From Paralithodes platypus (Eukaryota > Arthropoda > Malacostraca > Decapoda > Lithodidae), in the NCBI GenBank assembly GCA_032716605.1, contig CM064569.1:12865493-12929492 (forward strand): a stretch of DNA of 64,000 bases, given 5' to 3'. A model generated the notes under the pieces. It worked only from the letters and a program-made list of their open reading frames with translations, was not told the DNA's origin and did no database searches. Shown in pieces: positions 22,003 through 32,150 of this stretch; position 1 is the first letter of the stretch, and the number at the start of each line of letters is the position of its first letter. Made by a program: the position numbers and the translations under genes.

Positions 22003-23219
22003 TTAAAGTTGCCCAGAGGCTATCTTCCGACGCCACATGTCGACGGCGCCAGCAGCAGCGCGTCTGGGACGCGTCCCGGTCCGAGATTGATCACCATCAA
22101 TAAGAGGTGAGTCGTTACCTTGAGAATTCTCGGACCCAGCAATAACAGGTGGACTCTCCGATTGTAAAGTGGAATCGAGCTCCAAAGCGTACAAACGTGC
22201 GATAGGACGAACAGTAGTTCCAGTGGCTGTCTTCAATAGTGCCACCCGCTCTACAGAGTCTTCCCCCTTGTATACCTCCAACACGCGGCCTAATTTCCAG
22301 TATAAACGAGGACTATCTTCTTTAATTAAAAGTACTTCACCAACAGCAGGTGCCGTCGGTCTACCAGAGGGTGTAACACTCCTTTCCCTCAATGCTAGCA
22401 GATATTCATTAATCCATCGTTTTCTAAAATCTTCGATTACCCTCGATATATACTGGTATCTCTTAGACACCGCTGCCTCAGAGTACAACAAGGGATCCTC
22501 TAACTCTACTATGGATTGGAAATCAGATGGAAACGCAGTCAATGGTTTACCATATAGCAAGTGAGCTGGCGTTAATGGTAGTGGTTCTTGCAGGTCGGTG
22601 TACACATATGTAAGCGGACGATCATTCACGACTGCCTCTATCTCTGTGAGGACTGTCGTCAACTCACTCTTCTTTAATAGAGCACGTCCTATTACCGCTC
22701 TGAGTCCTGACTTTACTATGCCGACACACCGTTCCCACATTCCACCAAACCAAGGTGCCTTAACGGGGATGAACCTCCATTCGCACTTTCTCTCTCCCAT
22801 AAAAGTGATGATTGTAGGATCACTGCTCATATCCTTTAGATATTTTGATGCCTGGACATAAGTGGGAGCATTGTCGCTAAGAATGAGTTGAGGGATGAAC
22901 GACGGGCACAAAACCGTCTAAACGCCAGCATAAATTCTTCACTAGACATATTATCACATAGTTCTAGGTGCACCACTCGAGACGTTGCACAGGTAAACAA
23001 TAATATATAAACTTTCTCATGCTCTCTCGTCTTCAATGCACCTGTGTAATCTAACCCTACAGCTTGGAAAGGTTCTATGTGCTTTACACGGCATTCAGGT
23101 AGAGGTGGAGCTGGTCCAGTTGCACATGGCATATTACACACTTTCTTACTACGCATCGAGCTACTTGTCGAACTCTGGGTATCCACCATGTGAGATGTAA
23201 ATTTGATATAATATGACAT
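22003..23219 (-). pseudogene. BEL1 integrase core and C-terminus
   Basis: Continuation of the BEL1 polyprotein after frameshifts. The frame 23219-22836 has FQAVGLDYTGAL (first catalytic Asp) and FTCATSRVVHLEL. The frame 22911-22003 has QLILSDNAPTY (second Asp), EWRFIPVKAPWFGGMWER (Glu) and NDRPLTYV. The BEL-type C-terminal DUF5641-like region follows (RWINEYLLALRER, GEVLLIKEDSPRLYWKLGRV, LYALELD). It ends about 40 bp before the 3' LTR. Two frame breaks make the integrase inactive unless frameshifting occurs. Confidence 0.88.
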
Positions 23220-26005
23220 ACCCCGTAGTGTTTTACTTCCCTATGTGCACGTATGATCAATAGATCAGTAACGTGATGTCTTGTTGGCATAAGTATAGGA
23301 CAGTTTGTGCCGTCCGTTACACCCGACCACTTCAGGCGACCCTCACACCTGATGAGGTCATTATCTAGGTGCAACCTTAGTTGACGCCCTAAATTAGGCA
23401 TTATAGTCTTATTCGAGCTTTGCAAAGATTTTAATTCATTGGAAAAGGTTTCTGCTTGAACCCACTTGATCAAAGTTACTTCAGCTGCTTTATATTCACG
23501 AGCATCAATGTTGTGACCCCTGTTGCAGAGCTGGCCCGTTACTTTAAGCTTGATATTGGATATATATCTCAACACCCAAGCTACAACTCTGACTAATTTA
23601 TTATAGTCACCGAATCTTGCCCACTCTATTACTGGACCCGGTGGCTCATTTGGTTGGGCTGTAACTGCCACTGTTTCCAGTGGCAGAAGTCCCTCACCAA
23701 CAGCATGCCAAATCGTCCATTCATTTTCATGGAGCAGCCACTTTGGACCATGCCACCACAATTCGGACTTCACTAACTGGCTAGCCGTTATACCCCTAGT
23801 TATGAGATCACTAGGGTTGTCTTTTGTATTTACATAATGATAATCAACGTTTGGCAAAAGGGCTCTAATCTCATCTACCCTATTCCGCACATAAACTGGC
23901 AGAGACTTCTTGCTATGTATCCAGTTGAGTGCGACCTGATTATCGCACCAAACGTGAACGATTTCAATTTTTAATTCACTCTCGTATGCTGCGCGTACAT
24001 GTTGCACCAGACGTGCTAATAGCAGCATGGCAGTCAATTCCATTTTAGGGATAGTTACCTTTTTAACCGGGGCTACTTTAGCCCGGGCGGTAACTAAATG
24101 TGCCCCAAATGAAGTAACGACATATATGGCTACCCCGTTTGCCGTGGTGCTAGCATCGCAAAACGTGTGTAACGTAACGTCACCGAACGCCGCCACTTTA
24201 CGAGGTAGAGGTTTAGTACATAGGATGTCATACTCATTCAACAACAATGTCCCTTGGTCATTCAGGTCCTCGGGCAAATTGTCATCCCATCCTATTTTAC
24301 GTCTCCAAACTTCCTGCATTAGAATCCTAGCTCTTATGGTAACGGGTAATGCTAGAGCCAAAGGATCAAAAAATTGCGCAACTTTGCTCAACAGACTTCT
24401 TTTTGTGTGCGCTCCTGTCTGCTGAGCAAAAGACCTTGTTTGAAAAGTTAGTATGGCATGTTTAGGTTGCCAGATCATCCCCAAATTTCTGGACTTTTCC
24501 TGGTTATGAGATGCCGTACCGTCCACCTGTATCAAACTCTGAAGATCTTCACTATTAGTAACCCACTTGCGGAGAAATAAATGTGCTTCTGGAAACAATC
24601 TGCGTGCCTGCCAGTAGATATGTAACAAATCATCCTGACTATCGCTAGAACCCTGCAAATTGTCTATATACAACCCGCGAGATAGTTTACTTGTGTCCTC
24701 AAGAGTATCTGATAGATATTTTTGGATTGTGGCATTTAACAAAAACTGTGAACATGTAGCCCCAAAGAGTACAACCCGAAAACGGTAGATTATGACCGGA
24801 CTTTCAGAGTCGCTAATGTCGTTGAACCAAAGAAAGCGGGTAACATCTCTATCTTCCTCTTTTAGTTTGACCATCAAGAATGCTTTCTCGATGTCACTAG
24901 TAAATGCATACTGCCCCAGCCTAAACCGCAATAGATGTTGGGACAGGTCCGACACCAAGGACGGACCTGTCAGCAGGCAGTCATTTAGACTGGGTTGTTG
25001 ACCTTGGTGGGCAGAGCAGTCATACACCACCCGTATTGGTGTGGTGATGCTGTCTTTCCTCACCCCATGATGGGCCAGATAGTGAACCCTATCCTTCTTA
25101 ATCGGTTCCTTTACATCGACTCTCTCAATAAAGCCCCTATCTTCATAACTCCGAAATACATCGTCATACGCCTGGCGCGTGTTCGGTTCATTCGTCAATT
25201 TACGCTGTAATGCGCGCAAGCAACCTAATGCCAATCCATAGTTGGTTGGCAGGCTTATCTCACTATTCTTCCAGGGTAAACTAAGCTTATATTGCTTGTC
25301 TGAGGCACAGTAGCTCACAGACTCTTCAAACTTCTTCAGCGCAATTTCTGAGTCATAATCGGTCTCCATAGGATTAATGCCTATGTGATCCAATCTCCAC
25401 AGTCTCTCCAGGTCAAACTCGGCAGTCATTTTAGGGTCACTAGATTGGGAATCCTCCCTTCCCAACTCCTCTGCCGTGGTTACATTCACTCTTAATATCG
25501 AGACCGTGTCGACCAGGATATTTGACTGTGTAGTATGCACCTTTCTGCTCATGCAATAACCAAATTTAGTGGGGATTAAAATTACACCACACATTCTTTT
25601 AAATCCAGGGTATACTACATCATAATAATGATCCACACCAAGTAGAACATGCACCTCACTCTGATCTCCCATGGGATCTGACAAGTTAACCCCTTTGCTA
25701 TGTAATGCGTGTTCCACCTTCTTCACTCCTACAGATACATATTCTGTTAGGGTGTCTACTACGATACATGTCATAAAGTACCTGTTTTTACGGTAGAAAT
25801 ATGAAATCTCCGCTATCTCGTAGACTTGTTTGTCAGTAACCCCTGTGAAGCCCTGCAATCGAAGAGTCTCAGCCCCTACGATTCGGTGCTTAAGTCCCAT
25901 TAATACGGACCTCATTATAAAGGACCGTTGAGACCCTTGATCAAGGAGTACCCGACAAACTTTGTTACTGTCATTACCTTCCATGGGAATCTGTATTGTG
26001 GGCAA
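23084..26005 (-). CDS. BEL1 pol: protease, reverse transcriptase, RNase H, integrase N-terminus
   Basis: Long open frame of 973 residues in BEL/Pao order. The aspartic protease (DUF1758 type) has VLLDQGSQRSF with Asp about residue 22, then a LLGVDHYYDVV block. RT begins near residue 290 with HYLAHHGVRKDSITTPIRVVYD and PSLNDCLLTGPSLV. Its catalytic box is the BEL-type YIDN (about residue 446, GLYIDNLQGS). RNase H starts with LHTFCDAS (about residue 605) and includes PKMELTAMLL, WCDNQVALNWI and NPSDLITRG. The integrase zinc-binding region HREVKHYGVCH..CVVRKCVICH lies at about 905-945, then the frame is lost. No stop interrupts 2.9 kb. The start shown is the first Met-like position after a frameshift from gag; translation presumably continued from gag in the live element. 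Confidence 0.9.
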   Translation of the reverse strand: MPTIQIPMEGNDSNKVCRVLLDQGSQRSFIMRSVLMGLKHRIVGAETLRLQGFTGVTDKQVYEIAEISYFYRKNRYFMTCIVVDTLTEYVSVGVKKVEHALHSKGVNLSDPMGDQSEVHVLLGVDHYYDVVYPGFKRMCGVILIPTKFGYCMSRKVHTTQSNILVDTVSILRVNVTTAEELGREDSQSSDPKMTAEFDLERLWRLDHIGINPMETDYDSEIALKKFEESVSYCASDKQYKLSLPWKNSEISLPTNYGLALGCLRALQRKLTNEPNTRQAYDDVFRSYEDRGFIERVDVKEPIKKDRVHYLAHHGVRKDSITTPIRVVYDCSAHQGQQPSLNDCLLTGPSLVSDLSQHLLRFRLGQYAFTSDIEKAFLMVKLKEEDRDVTRFLWFNDISDSESPVIIYRFRVVLFGATCSQFLLNATIQKYLSDTLEDTSKLSRGLYIDNLQGSSDSQDDLLHIYWQARRLFPEAHLFLRKWVTNSEDLQSLIQVDGTASHNQEKSRNLGMIWQPKHAILTFQTRSFAQQTGAHTKRSLLSKVAQFFDPLALALPVTIRARILMQEVWRRKIGWDDNLPEDLNDQGTLLLNEYDILCTKPLPRKVAAFGDVTLHTFCDASTTANGVAIYVVTSFGAHLVTARAKVAPVKKVTIPKMELTAMLLLARLVQHVRAAYESELKIEIVHVWCDNQVALNWIHSKKSLPVYVRNRVDEIRALLPNVDYHYVNTKDNPSDLITRGITASQLVKSELWWHGPKWLLHENEWTIWHAVGEGLLPLETVAVTAQPNEPPGPVIEWARFGDYNKLVRVVAWVLRYISNIKLKVTGQLCNRGHNIDAREYKAAEVTLIKWVQAETFSNELKSLQSSNKTIMPNLGRQLRLHLDNDLIRCEGRLKWSGVTDGTNCPILMPTRHHVTDLLIIRAHREVKHYGVCHIISNLHLTWWIPRVRQVARCVVRKCVICHVQLDQLHLYLNAV

Positions 26006-27696
26006 TATAGTGGTGTCTTTCGTGCTACCCTAGTGTTAAAGTTGTAGTACCCTCTGGTTTGACGTCTTTGACTTTATCTGCTGTAGGACACAACTTGTCA
26101 AAGTGATGGCCATTGCAGTGGCGACAGGGCCTTAACCCATTGAGCCCCAGCGACGCAGGGTATGCGTCCACAATGTATGTAACGCTAAACCCCAGCGACG
26201 CAAACCATGCGTCCTGGCCAGTCCGGTCCCAATTACTCCGGCCCTATGGCACCTAGAGGGCTCAGATTTCTATGGGAACTGTGTAAGTATCCCATGCAAC
26301 CATGTCAATGTTTGAAAACTCTCAAAGTCCAACCGCGTGCGTGTGAGCTCGCAAAAACTGGTATTTTGGGTGTTATTGCCTTCAATTTTTTTACTCTTGT
26401 AAAATCGACTTTCGGGAGCTCCGTAGGACCAATTTTTGACCTTTTTGATTTTTTTCCTTCATTCCTAACCCATTCGCTATTGTTTCTGGAGAAAAAAAAA
26501 TCAGAAACAGCCGGTCCCTGGTGGTACATTTATTATAAACTAGCTGGGGCTCAGTGGGTTAAGTATGTAGCAGTACATTGTCCCTGCTTACCATGTTCCT
26601 TACTTAGACAACCTACACATAGCTTCAACTTCTTTGCCTGTGCTAGTTTTGTCTCATTTGTTGGGTATTTTACACAGAAACTCCATTTATGTTTGTTATT
26701 ACATAGCTTACATAGAATCTGAGCAGGTTTCTTATACATACCCTCTTTCTTTTCTTTAGTCCCCACCGTCATGCTTACAGTTCCCCTCATCTCCACATTC
26801 TCACTCCCTCCCGACACATACATTCTCCCTTTGTTCAACTGTAGATTATTGATTTCTTTACTGAATTGAGTTTTGAACTCCCCCAGATCAAACGATCTAA
26901 CCTTGTCAAGTATTGCCATAGGAAGCTTCTGACGTAGGATGATGACTATCATTTCCTGTGTGGTGAGCCCTAGGGTGTATAGCGATCGAGTATGGCACTC
27001 CATATCTGCCCTAAACTTTGCTAACTCCTCAACCTTATACTGTGGTTCTGCGGGCTTTAACAAGGCAACGACATGGGCCATCTTCAACTGCTCTTGATCA
27101 CCGTATGTGGGCTTTAATAATTGTACTGCCTCAAGATAACTATCACCTACTACCGCAAAACCCTCTATCAAATGTAAGGCCTCTCCTTCCATTTGTCCTT
27201 TCAGGTAGTGAAACTTGCGGACATTATCCAAAGAGGATTCATGTACTGTAGACCGAAATACGTCCTAAAAAGCTAACCACTCAGTCAATTTGCCTCCAAA
27301 TGTAGGAAGATTGACCTTTGGGAGGTGCACAGTGTGTTTTGGGTCAACCCTTCTATGGGCCTCATTCTCGCCTCCCTTCTTACTTGCGACAGCAAGCTGT
27401 AACATGTGCTTCGCTTTAAAAACAGGTTCATTATAGAGGGCGCGATTATCACACTCTGCAACTATCTCTTCCTCCTCTGTCATGCCTGCCACAATCACCT
27501 CACTCAGAGCCACAATACGACCGTGGGTAGCCTGGACATTGTCTAATCAAGCTTCTAATTCCTCGAGGTCAGCAGTAGTGATGAAAGTGTTGACATCTAC
27601 AATTAGCCTATTTAATACTCCCCGAAGTCCCGCCCTCTGATTTTTAGGGGCTTTGCTCAGCACCCCACTAGACGGTGACTCTTCCTGTTTACTCAT
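26006..27696 (-). pseudogene. BEL1 gag
   Basis: The frame starts at ATG 27696 (MSKQEESPSSGVLSK). In-frame stops lie at 27549-27547 and 27267-27265. The DUF1759 capsid region has LPKVNLPTFGGKLTEW, VRKFHYLKGQMEGEALHLIEGF and LKPTYGDQEQLKMAHV (about 27330-27080). Zinc knuckles follow: CKLCNNKHKWSFC and CVGCLSKEHGKQGQC, then RPCRHCNGHHFDKLCP. The last two are separated by MITE-B1, whose TTAA site falls between the codons for TYL and RPC. A frameshift separates the gag end from pol near 26030. Confidence 0.85.
26132..26562. mobile_element. piggyBac-like MITE, family B, copy 1
   Basis: TTAA at both edges (26132-26135, 26559-26562). The ends are CCCATTGAGCCCCAGC and, inverted, CCCACTGAGCCCCAGC; the insert is 423 bp. 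It interrupts the BEL1 gag zinc-knuckle codons; removal of the insert plus one TTAA restores the frame. It is a reverse copy of the MITE at 28747-29175. The 171-residue ORF across it is fortuitous. Confidence 0.9.
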
Positions 27697-28106
27697 TTTG
27701 CATGCAAGCCTGTAGGCTATATATCTAAAATGTTACAAATACAACGGCAAAATAGTAGTCTAGTTAAGAGACGCCGACCGGCGGACTTCTATGTTATGGA
27801 GAAAAATTAGCACACCAAATAGCAATACCCACACTAAAGGGTCATATTGAATAAGATTTTTTTTTAGGCAAGGTCATGAGTCACAGGAAGTCTGAAGTGA
27901 AAAAGAAATTTATTGGGGGAAGATGATGGGTGGGATGCAGAACTTAGGCAGGCGAAACAACACGACCCTGCATTCTGGCTCTAACCATCGCTTGGCTAGT
28001 CCTACCAGTTTATCATAGAATTGTTCCTGCATTCTGTTGCATGTCCCCTTGCTCATTGCCATAAAATTCCTTACTGGTAGCTAATTCCCGGGTCTGGGCA
28101 CCAATG
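27697..28106 (-). other. BEL1 leader with primer-binding site
   Basis: Reading on the minus strand, three bases (cat) follow the 5' LTR. Then comes a primer-binding-site candidate TGGTGCCCAGACCCGGGAA (28103-28085), an 18-19 base tRNA-complement-like start with TGG. The rest of the 400-bp leader is non-coding. Unlike BEL2 and BEL3, there is no SGNH ORF here. Confidence 0.75.
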
Positions 28107-29330
28107 TGGTAAACTATCAATGGAAGTTAAATATTTCTAAGCTATAATGAGTCTAATAAAATCAATCTAAATTAAATTTACTCCAAATCTAAACTGAATT
28201 CAATCTGAAACAAGCTAATTTATATCCAAAGGTCTCACATAATAAATTATATATAGGGTAAGGTTATAAGGGTTAATAATAGCCAGGAATTAACTCACCA
28301 ATAGTTCCACGTGGCAACGAAACAAAGGAGAACGTTTTACCCAATATGGCGGACAATGGGGAAACGAGACTTCGGCCCTGAGGCTCGAGTCAAGTGAAAG
28401 AAAGAACAAATGATTATATGGGAATGGACATGAATACTATGCTTATCTGTCAGTCAGTCATGGCGTCGATGAGAGCGTCATGATGGTGTAGCTGTGTGTA
28501 TTGCGGTCAGTATATTGTGATTAGAAGCACAAAAGCTCGATCAACTGAAGGCGGAAATTTAGATGTTAACTGGTTGGTGTTAGTGGAGGCTCTGAGCTCT
28601 CTTCCTCAGAGGCACACCTTGCTGCCTTGGCAAACGCCAGGAGCCTAAATTATCGTACCGCATCTAGGTTGCCCAATATGATAAATTATATTAATATGTA
28701 CGATAAATTCATATATACTACATAAGACCATGTCAATATTGCTTAACCCGTCCAGCCCCGGCTAGTTTTGTAATGTTTGTTCACCAGAACCCGGCCGGTT
28801 TTCAATTTTTGTTTTATTCCAGAAACAATAGCGAATGGGTTAGGAATGAAGGAAAAACCACGAAAAACCGCTCAAAAAGCTTAAAGAATGGTCCTACAGA
28901 AAACGTATTTTACAAGAGTACAAATTTTAAGGCAATTACCCCAAAAAACCAGGTTATTGCGCGCTCACGCGCATGCACGTGGACTTTGAGAGTTTTCAAC
29001 CATCGGCACGGTTGCGTGGGATACGTATACAGTTCCCATACAAATCTGAGCCCTCTTGAGTGGCTACACCTGAGGTTACGGTCGGCGCAATTAGGGTGAC
29101 GGGCCAGGTGCGTCTCTGGGGCTGTGCGTTACATACATCGCCGACGCGCCAGGCCCGTCGCTGGGGCTGTACGGGTTAATAGCATATTAAGCCTTTACAA
29201 TCTTAACTTACTTACAATCTTATAATATACGATCTACTCGTCCTACGCCGTGCAGCGGGAACGACCGTGACGTCACAGAGACGTACAGGATCACAAAAGA
29301 GTCATATCCTATCGCATTTACACGATAACA
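28107..29330 (-). repeat. BEL1 5' LTR
   Basis: Partner of 20628-21964, with plus-strand ends tggtaaactatcaatgg and acacgataaca. It contains MITE-B2 at TTAA 28743. It lacks the SINE of the other LTR. The remaining sequence is nearly identical to the 3' LTR, with scattered substitutions, so BEL1 is fairly young. Confidence 0.9.
28743..29179. mobile_element. piggyBac-like MITE, family B, copy 2
   Basis: TTAA at 28743-28746 and 29176-29179. The ends are CCCGTCCAGCCCCGGC and, inverted, CCCGTACAGCCCCAGC; the insert is 429 bp. The other BEL1 LTR keeps the empty site gcttaatagcatatta (about 21261-21277). Interior blocks such as 'ttccagaaacaatagcgaatgggttaggaatgaagg' are shared with copy 1 in the opposite orientation. 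Confidence 0.92.
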
Positions 29331-29600
29331 CGCCTCACCAGCAACACCGGCGGTCAGCCACATCTGTCGTCCCATATATAAAACATCCCAGCACCTACTA
29401 TCCATCAACATGCTCCACTAACCAGCTAAGTCTATATATATTCACTGGTGGCCATTATAATATATGTAGACAAAATATAGCATGTGAATTAACAACAAAG
29501 GTGAGACGATCTAAATGCTTCCCCGTTAGGCAGATAATCTAACCCTTTACTTGTCTTGTAACTAATTCCTAAATCCACTATACGATCCTAACTCTTGACA
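29331..29600 (+). mobile_element. Second part of the BEL2 5' LTR
   Basis: About 270 bp between the BEL1 edge and the BEL2 primer-binding site, with no coding content, ending in cttgaca. Interpreted as the LTR part displaced by BEL1 (see 20281-20627). The exact LTR end cannot be fixed without a 3' LTR. Confidence 0.5.
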
Positions 29601-29608
29601 GTAAAGTA

Positions 29609-29627
29609 TGGTGCCGTGACCAGGATT
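29609..29627 (+). other. BEL2 primer-binding site
   Basis: TGGTGCCGTGACCAGGATT has the TGGTGCCGTGACC start I associate with primer-binding sites of BEL-family elements. Position and orientation fit the downstream SGNH and gag ORFs. Confidence 0.75.
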
Positions 29628-29776
29628 TAAGTATAACCTGTATGCCTAATTAAGTAGTATACTGTACCCCATTTTTGTGTTTTAACCTAGGCCTAATTGT
29701 GGCTGGGCGTCTTCTTGGGCCTGCTTAAACCATCCCTGCTTTCTACTTTCTAGTGCTATAGTTTACACACCAGCCA

Positions 29777-30409
29777 ATGATTCGAGGGTCTGGGGAAGCA
29801 GCGCGGGGTTGGGGTGGTATTGGCGAAAATTTTGAGCCGTCACCATCACATAATAAACACCCGTTACCTAAAGTTGCGGTGATTGGACACTCGTATGTCA
29901 ATAGATTTGAACCGCCACCATCTCTTATACTCCGTGAAGGCTTCCAGCTGAAGTTTCTGGCACAAAGTGGGGCCACAGTTGATTCAATCCGTAATTCGCC
30001 AGCCTTCGATAATCTTGTACAGTTTCGTCCGGATCTCACATTCTTGATAATCGGAGGTAATGATATTTTTGGTGATGCGGTGGTTAATGAGTTAGCCAGT
30101 AAAATTAATTATTTGGCTAAACATATTGAGGATAGAACAGGGGGGCATTGTAAAATCGTGGGAATAGAGTTTCGTACCTCCCCCAGGGGCCTCAGTGCAG
30201 AACAATATAACAAAATAAAAAATGCTGTCAATAGACATTTACGCCAGAAATGTCCATCGAAAATAAAATCAAGTCAAGGTTCAACCCTATGGAGATGGGT
30301 AAGGCGGCCTTGGCATAATTATGATGGCGTCCATTTAGGCCCTTGGGGGACGCACAAGCTCTATAACCTAATCGTCAGTAGGGTGGCGCGATATTTTGAC
30401 GAGGAATAG
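29777..30409 (+). CDS. SGNH/GDSL-like hydrolase ORF of BEL2
   Basis: Intact 210-residue ORF between primer-binding site and gag. The four SGNH blocks are in order: KVAVIGHSYV (nucleophile Ser 39), the block II Gly in AQSGATVDS (Gly 65), FLIIGGNDI (Asn 95) and YDGVHLGPWG (Asp 183, His 186). This is the active-site layout of GDSL/SGNH esterases and lipases; the substrate is unknown. There is no signal peptide or membrane segment, so a cytosolic product is likely. About 130 bp separate its stop from the gag ATG at 30538. The ORF at 36897-37559 is a clear homolog in the same position in another BEL element. SGNH domains are known in ORF1 of CR1-group LINEs; I know of no description in BEL/Pao, but I cannot search. 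Confidence 0.88.
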   Translation: MIRGSGEAARGWGGIGENFEPSPSHNKHPLPKVAVIGHSYVNRFEPPPSLILREGFQLKFLAQSGATVDSIRNSPAFDNLVQFRPDLTFLIIGGNDIFGDAVVNELASKINYLAKHIEDRTGGHCKIVGIEFRTSPRGLSAEQYNKIKNAVNRHLRQKCPSKIKSSQGSTLWRWVRRPWHNYDGVHLGPWGTHKLYNLIVSRVARYFDEE

Positions 30410-30537
30410 GCTAGCCTATATTTAGTTCCATTTATTAGACTAATAGTTTATTTTATTGTCGTTCATCGTCCATCCTGACTCGCCTATCCCCTATAAATTT
30501 GTGAATTGACTGGTAACAGGTTGGGTTCCCTTTAAAC

Positions 30538-32150
30538 ATGGACATCACCAAGCTGAAGAGGTTGAGGGCTGCAGCCAAAGGAGGCATTAATAAATTAACT
30601 AAGGATTTCAACACTTTCCTCAACGAAACCACAAACGATCAAATCATTGCTAAAAAAGTCAGCATCAACAAGGCTTTACACAGCATCAATTCTTTCAATG
30701 AGAAAATATATCTATTGTTAGAGTCCGAGGAAGATTTAGATGAAGAAGTGGCTAATGATATGCTTTATGAGGAACAGGTACAAAACTTATTAGCCCCTTT
30801 GGATAGTAGACCGGTACGTACAGAGGTCTCTCACAGAGAGGCTGTAAAGTCGGTAGTAAAATTGCCAGCCTTAACCCTCCCGAAGTTTGGTGGTGATCCT
30901 GCCCGGTGGACCGGATTTTGGGATTATTCCATTGTTCAGTTCATGAGCGTCAGGACCTAACAGATATTCATAAATTCACATATTTGAGGGGTCAGCTAGA
31001 GGGAGAGGCCTCGCAGCTCATAGCCGGATTTAGCTTAGAGGCCACAAGTTATGCTCCTGCCGTAACACTTCTCGAGACCTACAGACAGATTGACTGCATC
31101 AAGTCTGCCCACGTTACTGCCTTTTGTGAGATTCCTAGTCCTAGATATGATGCGCAGGACCTTAGACATTTCCATGCGGCTGCTGAATGCACACTAAAGT
31201 TGCTTAAATCTTGCAATGTAACGTTGGAAGAAATTTGTGCCGTAATGTTGTATAATAAGATTCCGTCTCCTTTGCGAGAGACTACTCGGCGAGAACTGAA
31301 CTGGTTATAAGTTGGTGCGGTCACTCGGACCCTATACGAGGAGATTTATAACATGGAGGGGGCTGGCCTGCCTACACAAGAAAAATATAAACCTACTGCT
31401 GCTTTTACTATTCAACAAAACAAGGTAGCACATTACAAGGCAGGAAGCAATGGCTCTGATAAGGGCTGTAAGCTGTGTGGCAAGTCAGGGCACTGCTGGT
31501 TTAACACCTTACGAGCGGCCTATGCGGTTAATTTATATGTACCGCACAGCGGGGTGTTTTTAGCCAAAATAGGGCTGTTTACGTGATCATTTTCATGCCT
31601 AAATAAGACCCAGAACGTAAAACAAGTACCTATCCCTGAAAGGGCATAAACAGAGCTTTCGAATGACACCATAACGATCCTTGTATGATGGATAGTTTTC
31701 TTGCAATAACCGTGCAACGCGAGTGCAAAAAGCAGGTAATTCGGTACTTTCGGTACATAATTGAGTATGTAGCGAGTGAGAGAGGGAGGAGGGAGCTGAG
31801 ATTTGTGTCAGTAGGTTCGCCGCGGTGGTCTGGAGCAGTCATACGCTCGCTAGTCTCCTGCCACCACTTGTCTCTCTCTCTCAGCCACATTACGTGCTGA
31901 AATTGCCACTCGACCTATGTCGAGCGCCGCCACATAGTCCAGCTTTTTTTAACTCGACTTATGTTGCTCGCCGCTAATTAAGGGTTAAATGTTTCAAATA
32001 TCCTAATGCACAAACCAAATTAAAGAGGGCGAAGGTATTAAAGGTGTGTGTTGGCTGTATGGATAGAGACCATGGTCGAAATGGTTACACCAACCCAAAG
32101 GTGGAGCCGTGCAAACATTGTCAGGGCAAACATTACCATAGTCTTTGTCC
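30538..32150 (+). pseudogene. BEL2 gag, split by a MITE and truncated
   Basis: ATG 30538 (MDITKLKRLRAAAKGGINK), a coiled N-terminal region, then the DUF1759 capsid. The readable block LPALTLPKFGGDPARWTGFW is followed by a frameshift near 30930 into LTDIHKFTYLRGQLEGEASQLIAGF and VTLEEICAVMLYNKIPSP, with a TAA at 31308-31310. The zinc knuckle CKLCGKSGHCWF is cut by MITE-A2 and continues after it with KCFKYP-like codons and CVGCMDRDHGRNG, CKHCQGKHYHSLCP. All of pol and the 3' LTR are missing; a small foldback element begins exactly where BEL2 stops. Confidence 0.82.
31501..31988 (+). mobile_element. piggyBac-like MITE, family A, copy 2
   Basis: TTAA at 31501-31504 and 31985-31988; the insert is 480 bp. 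It lies within the codons of the BEL2 zinc knuckle: Trp-Phe before it and Lys-Cys-Phe-Lys after it read in one frame when the insert plus one TTAA is removed. Same orientation as the copy at 52958; ORFs inside are not genes. Confidence 0.92.

Larger units (their letters stand above)
20628..29330 (-). mobile_element. BEL1: near-complete BEL/Pao retrotransposon
   Basis: Reverse-oriented element with LTRs at 28107-29330 (5') and 20628-21964 (3'). It has a primer-binding site next to the 5' LTR, and gag, PR, RT, RH and INT in BEL/Pao order. A purine-rich tract (complement of ctacccccacaaaaaaa, 21965-21981) abuts the 3' LTR. Three later insertions are inside: a SINE in the 3' LTR, a MITE in gag and a MITE in the 5' LTR. 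Subtracting them leaves LTRs of about 780-790 bp. The flanks (acgtg / cgcct) do not give a clean 5-bp duplication. Confidence 0.92.

Noticed and set aside
22169..22861. Plus-strand ORFs opposite the BEL1 integrase
   Set aside because: Antisense shadows of a well-supported minus-strand integrase.
26207..26722. 171-residue ORF across the BEL1 gag region
   Set aside because: It spans MITE-B1 and antisense gag; no domain and not shared with the other MITE copy as protein.
29777..30409. Host esterase gene captured next to a retrotransposon by chance
   Set aside because: A homolog occupies the same slot in a second BEL element with both LTRs and target duplication, so chance adjacency is unlikely.
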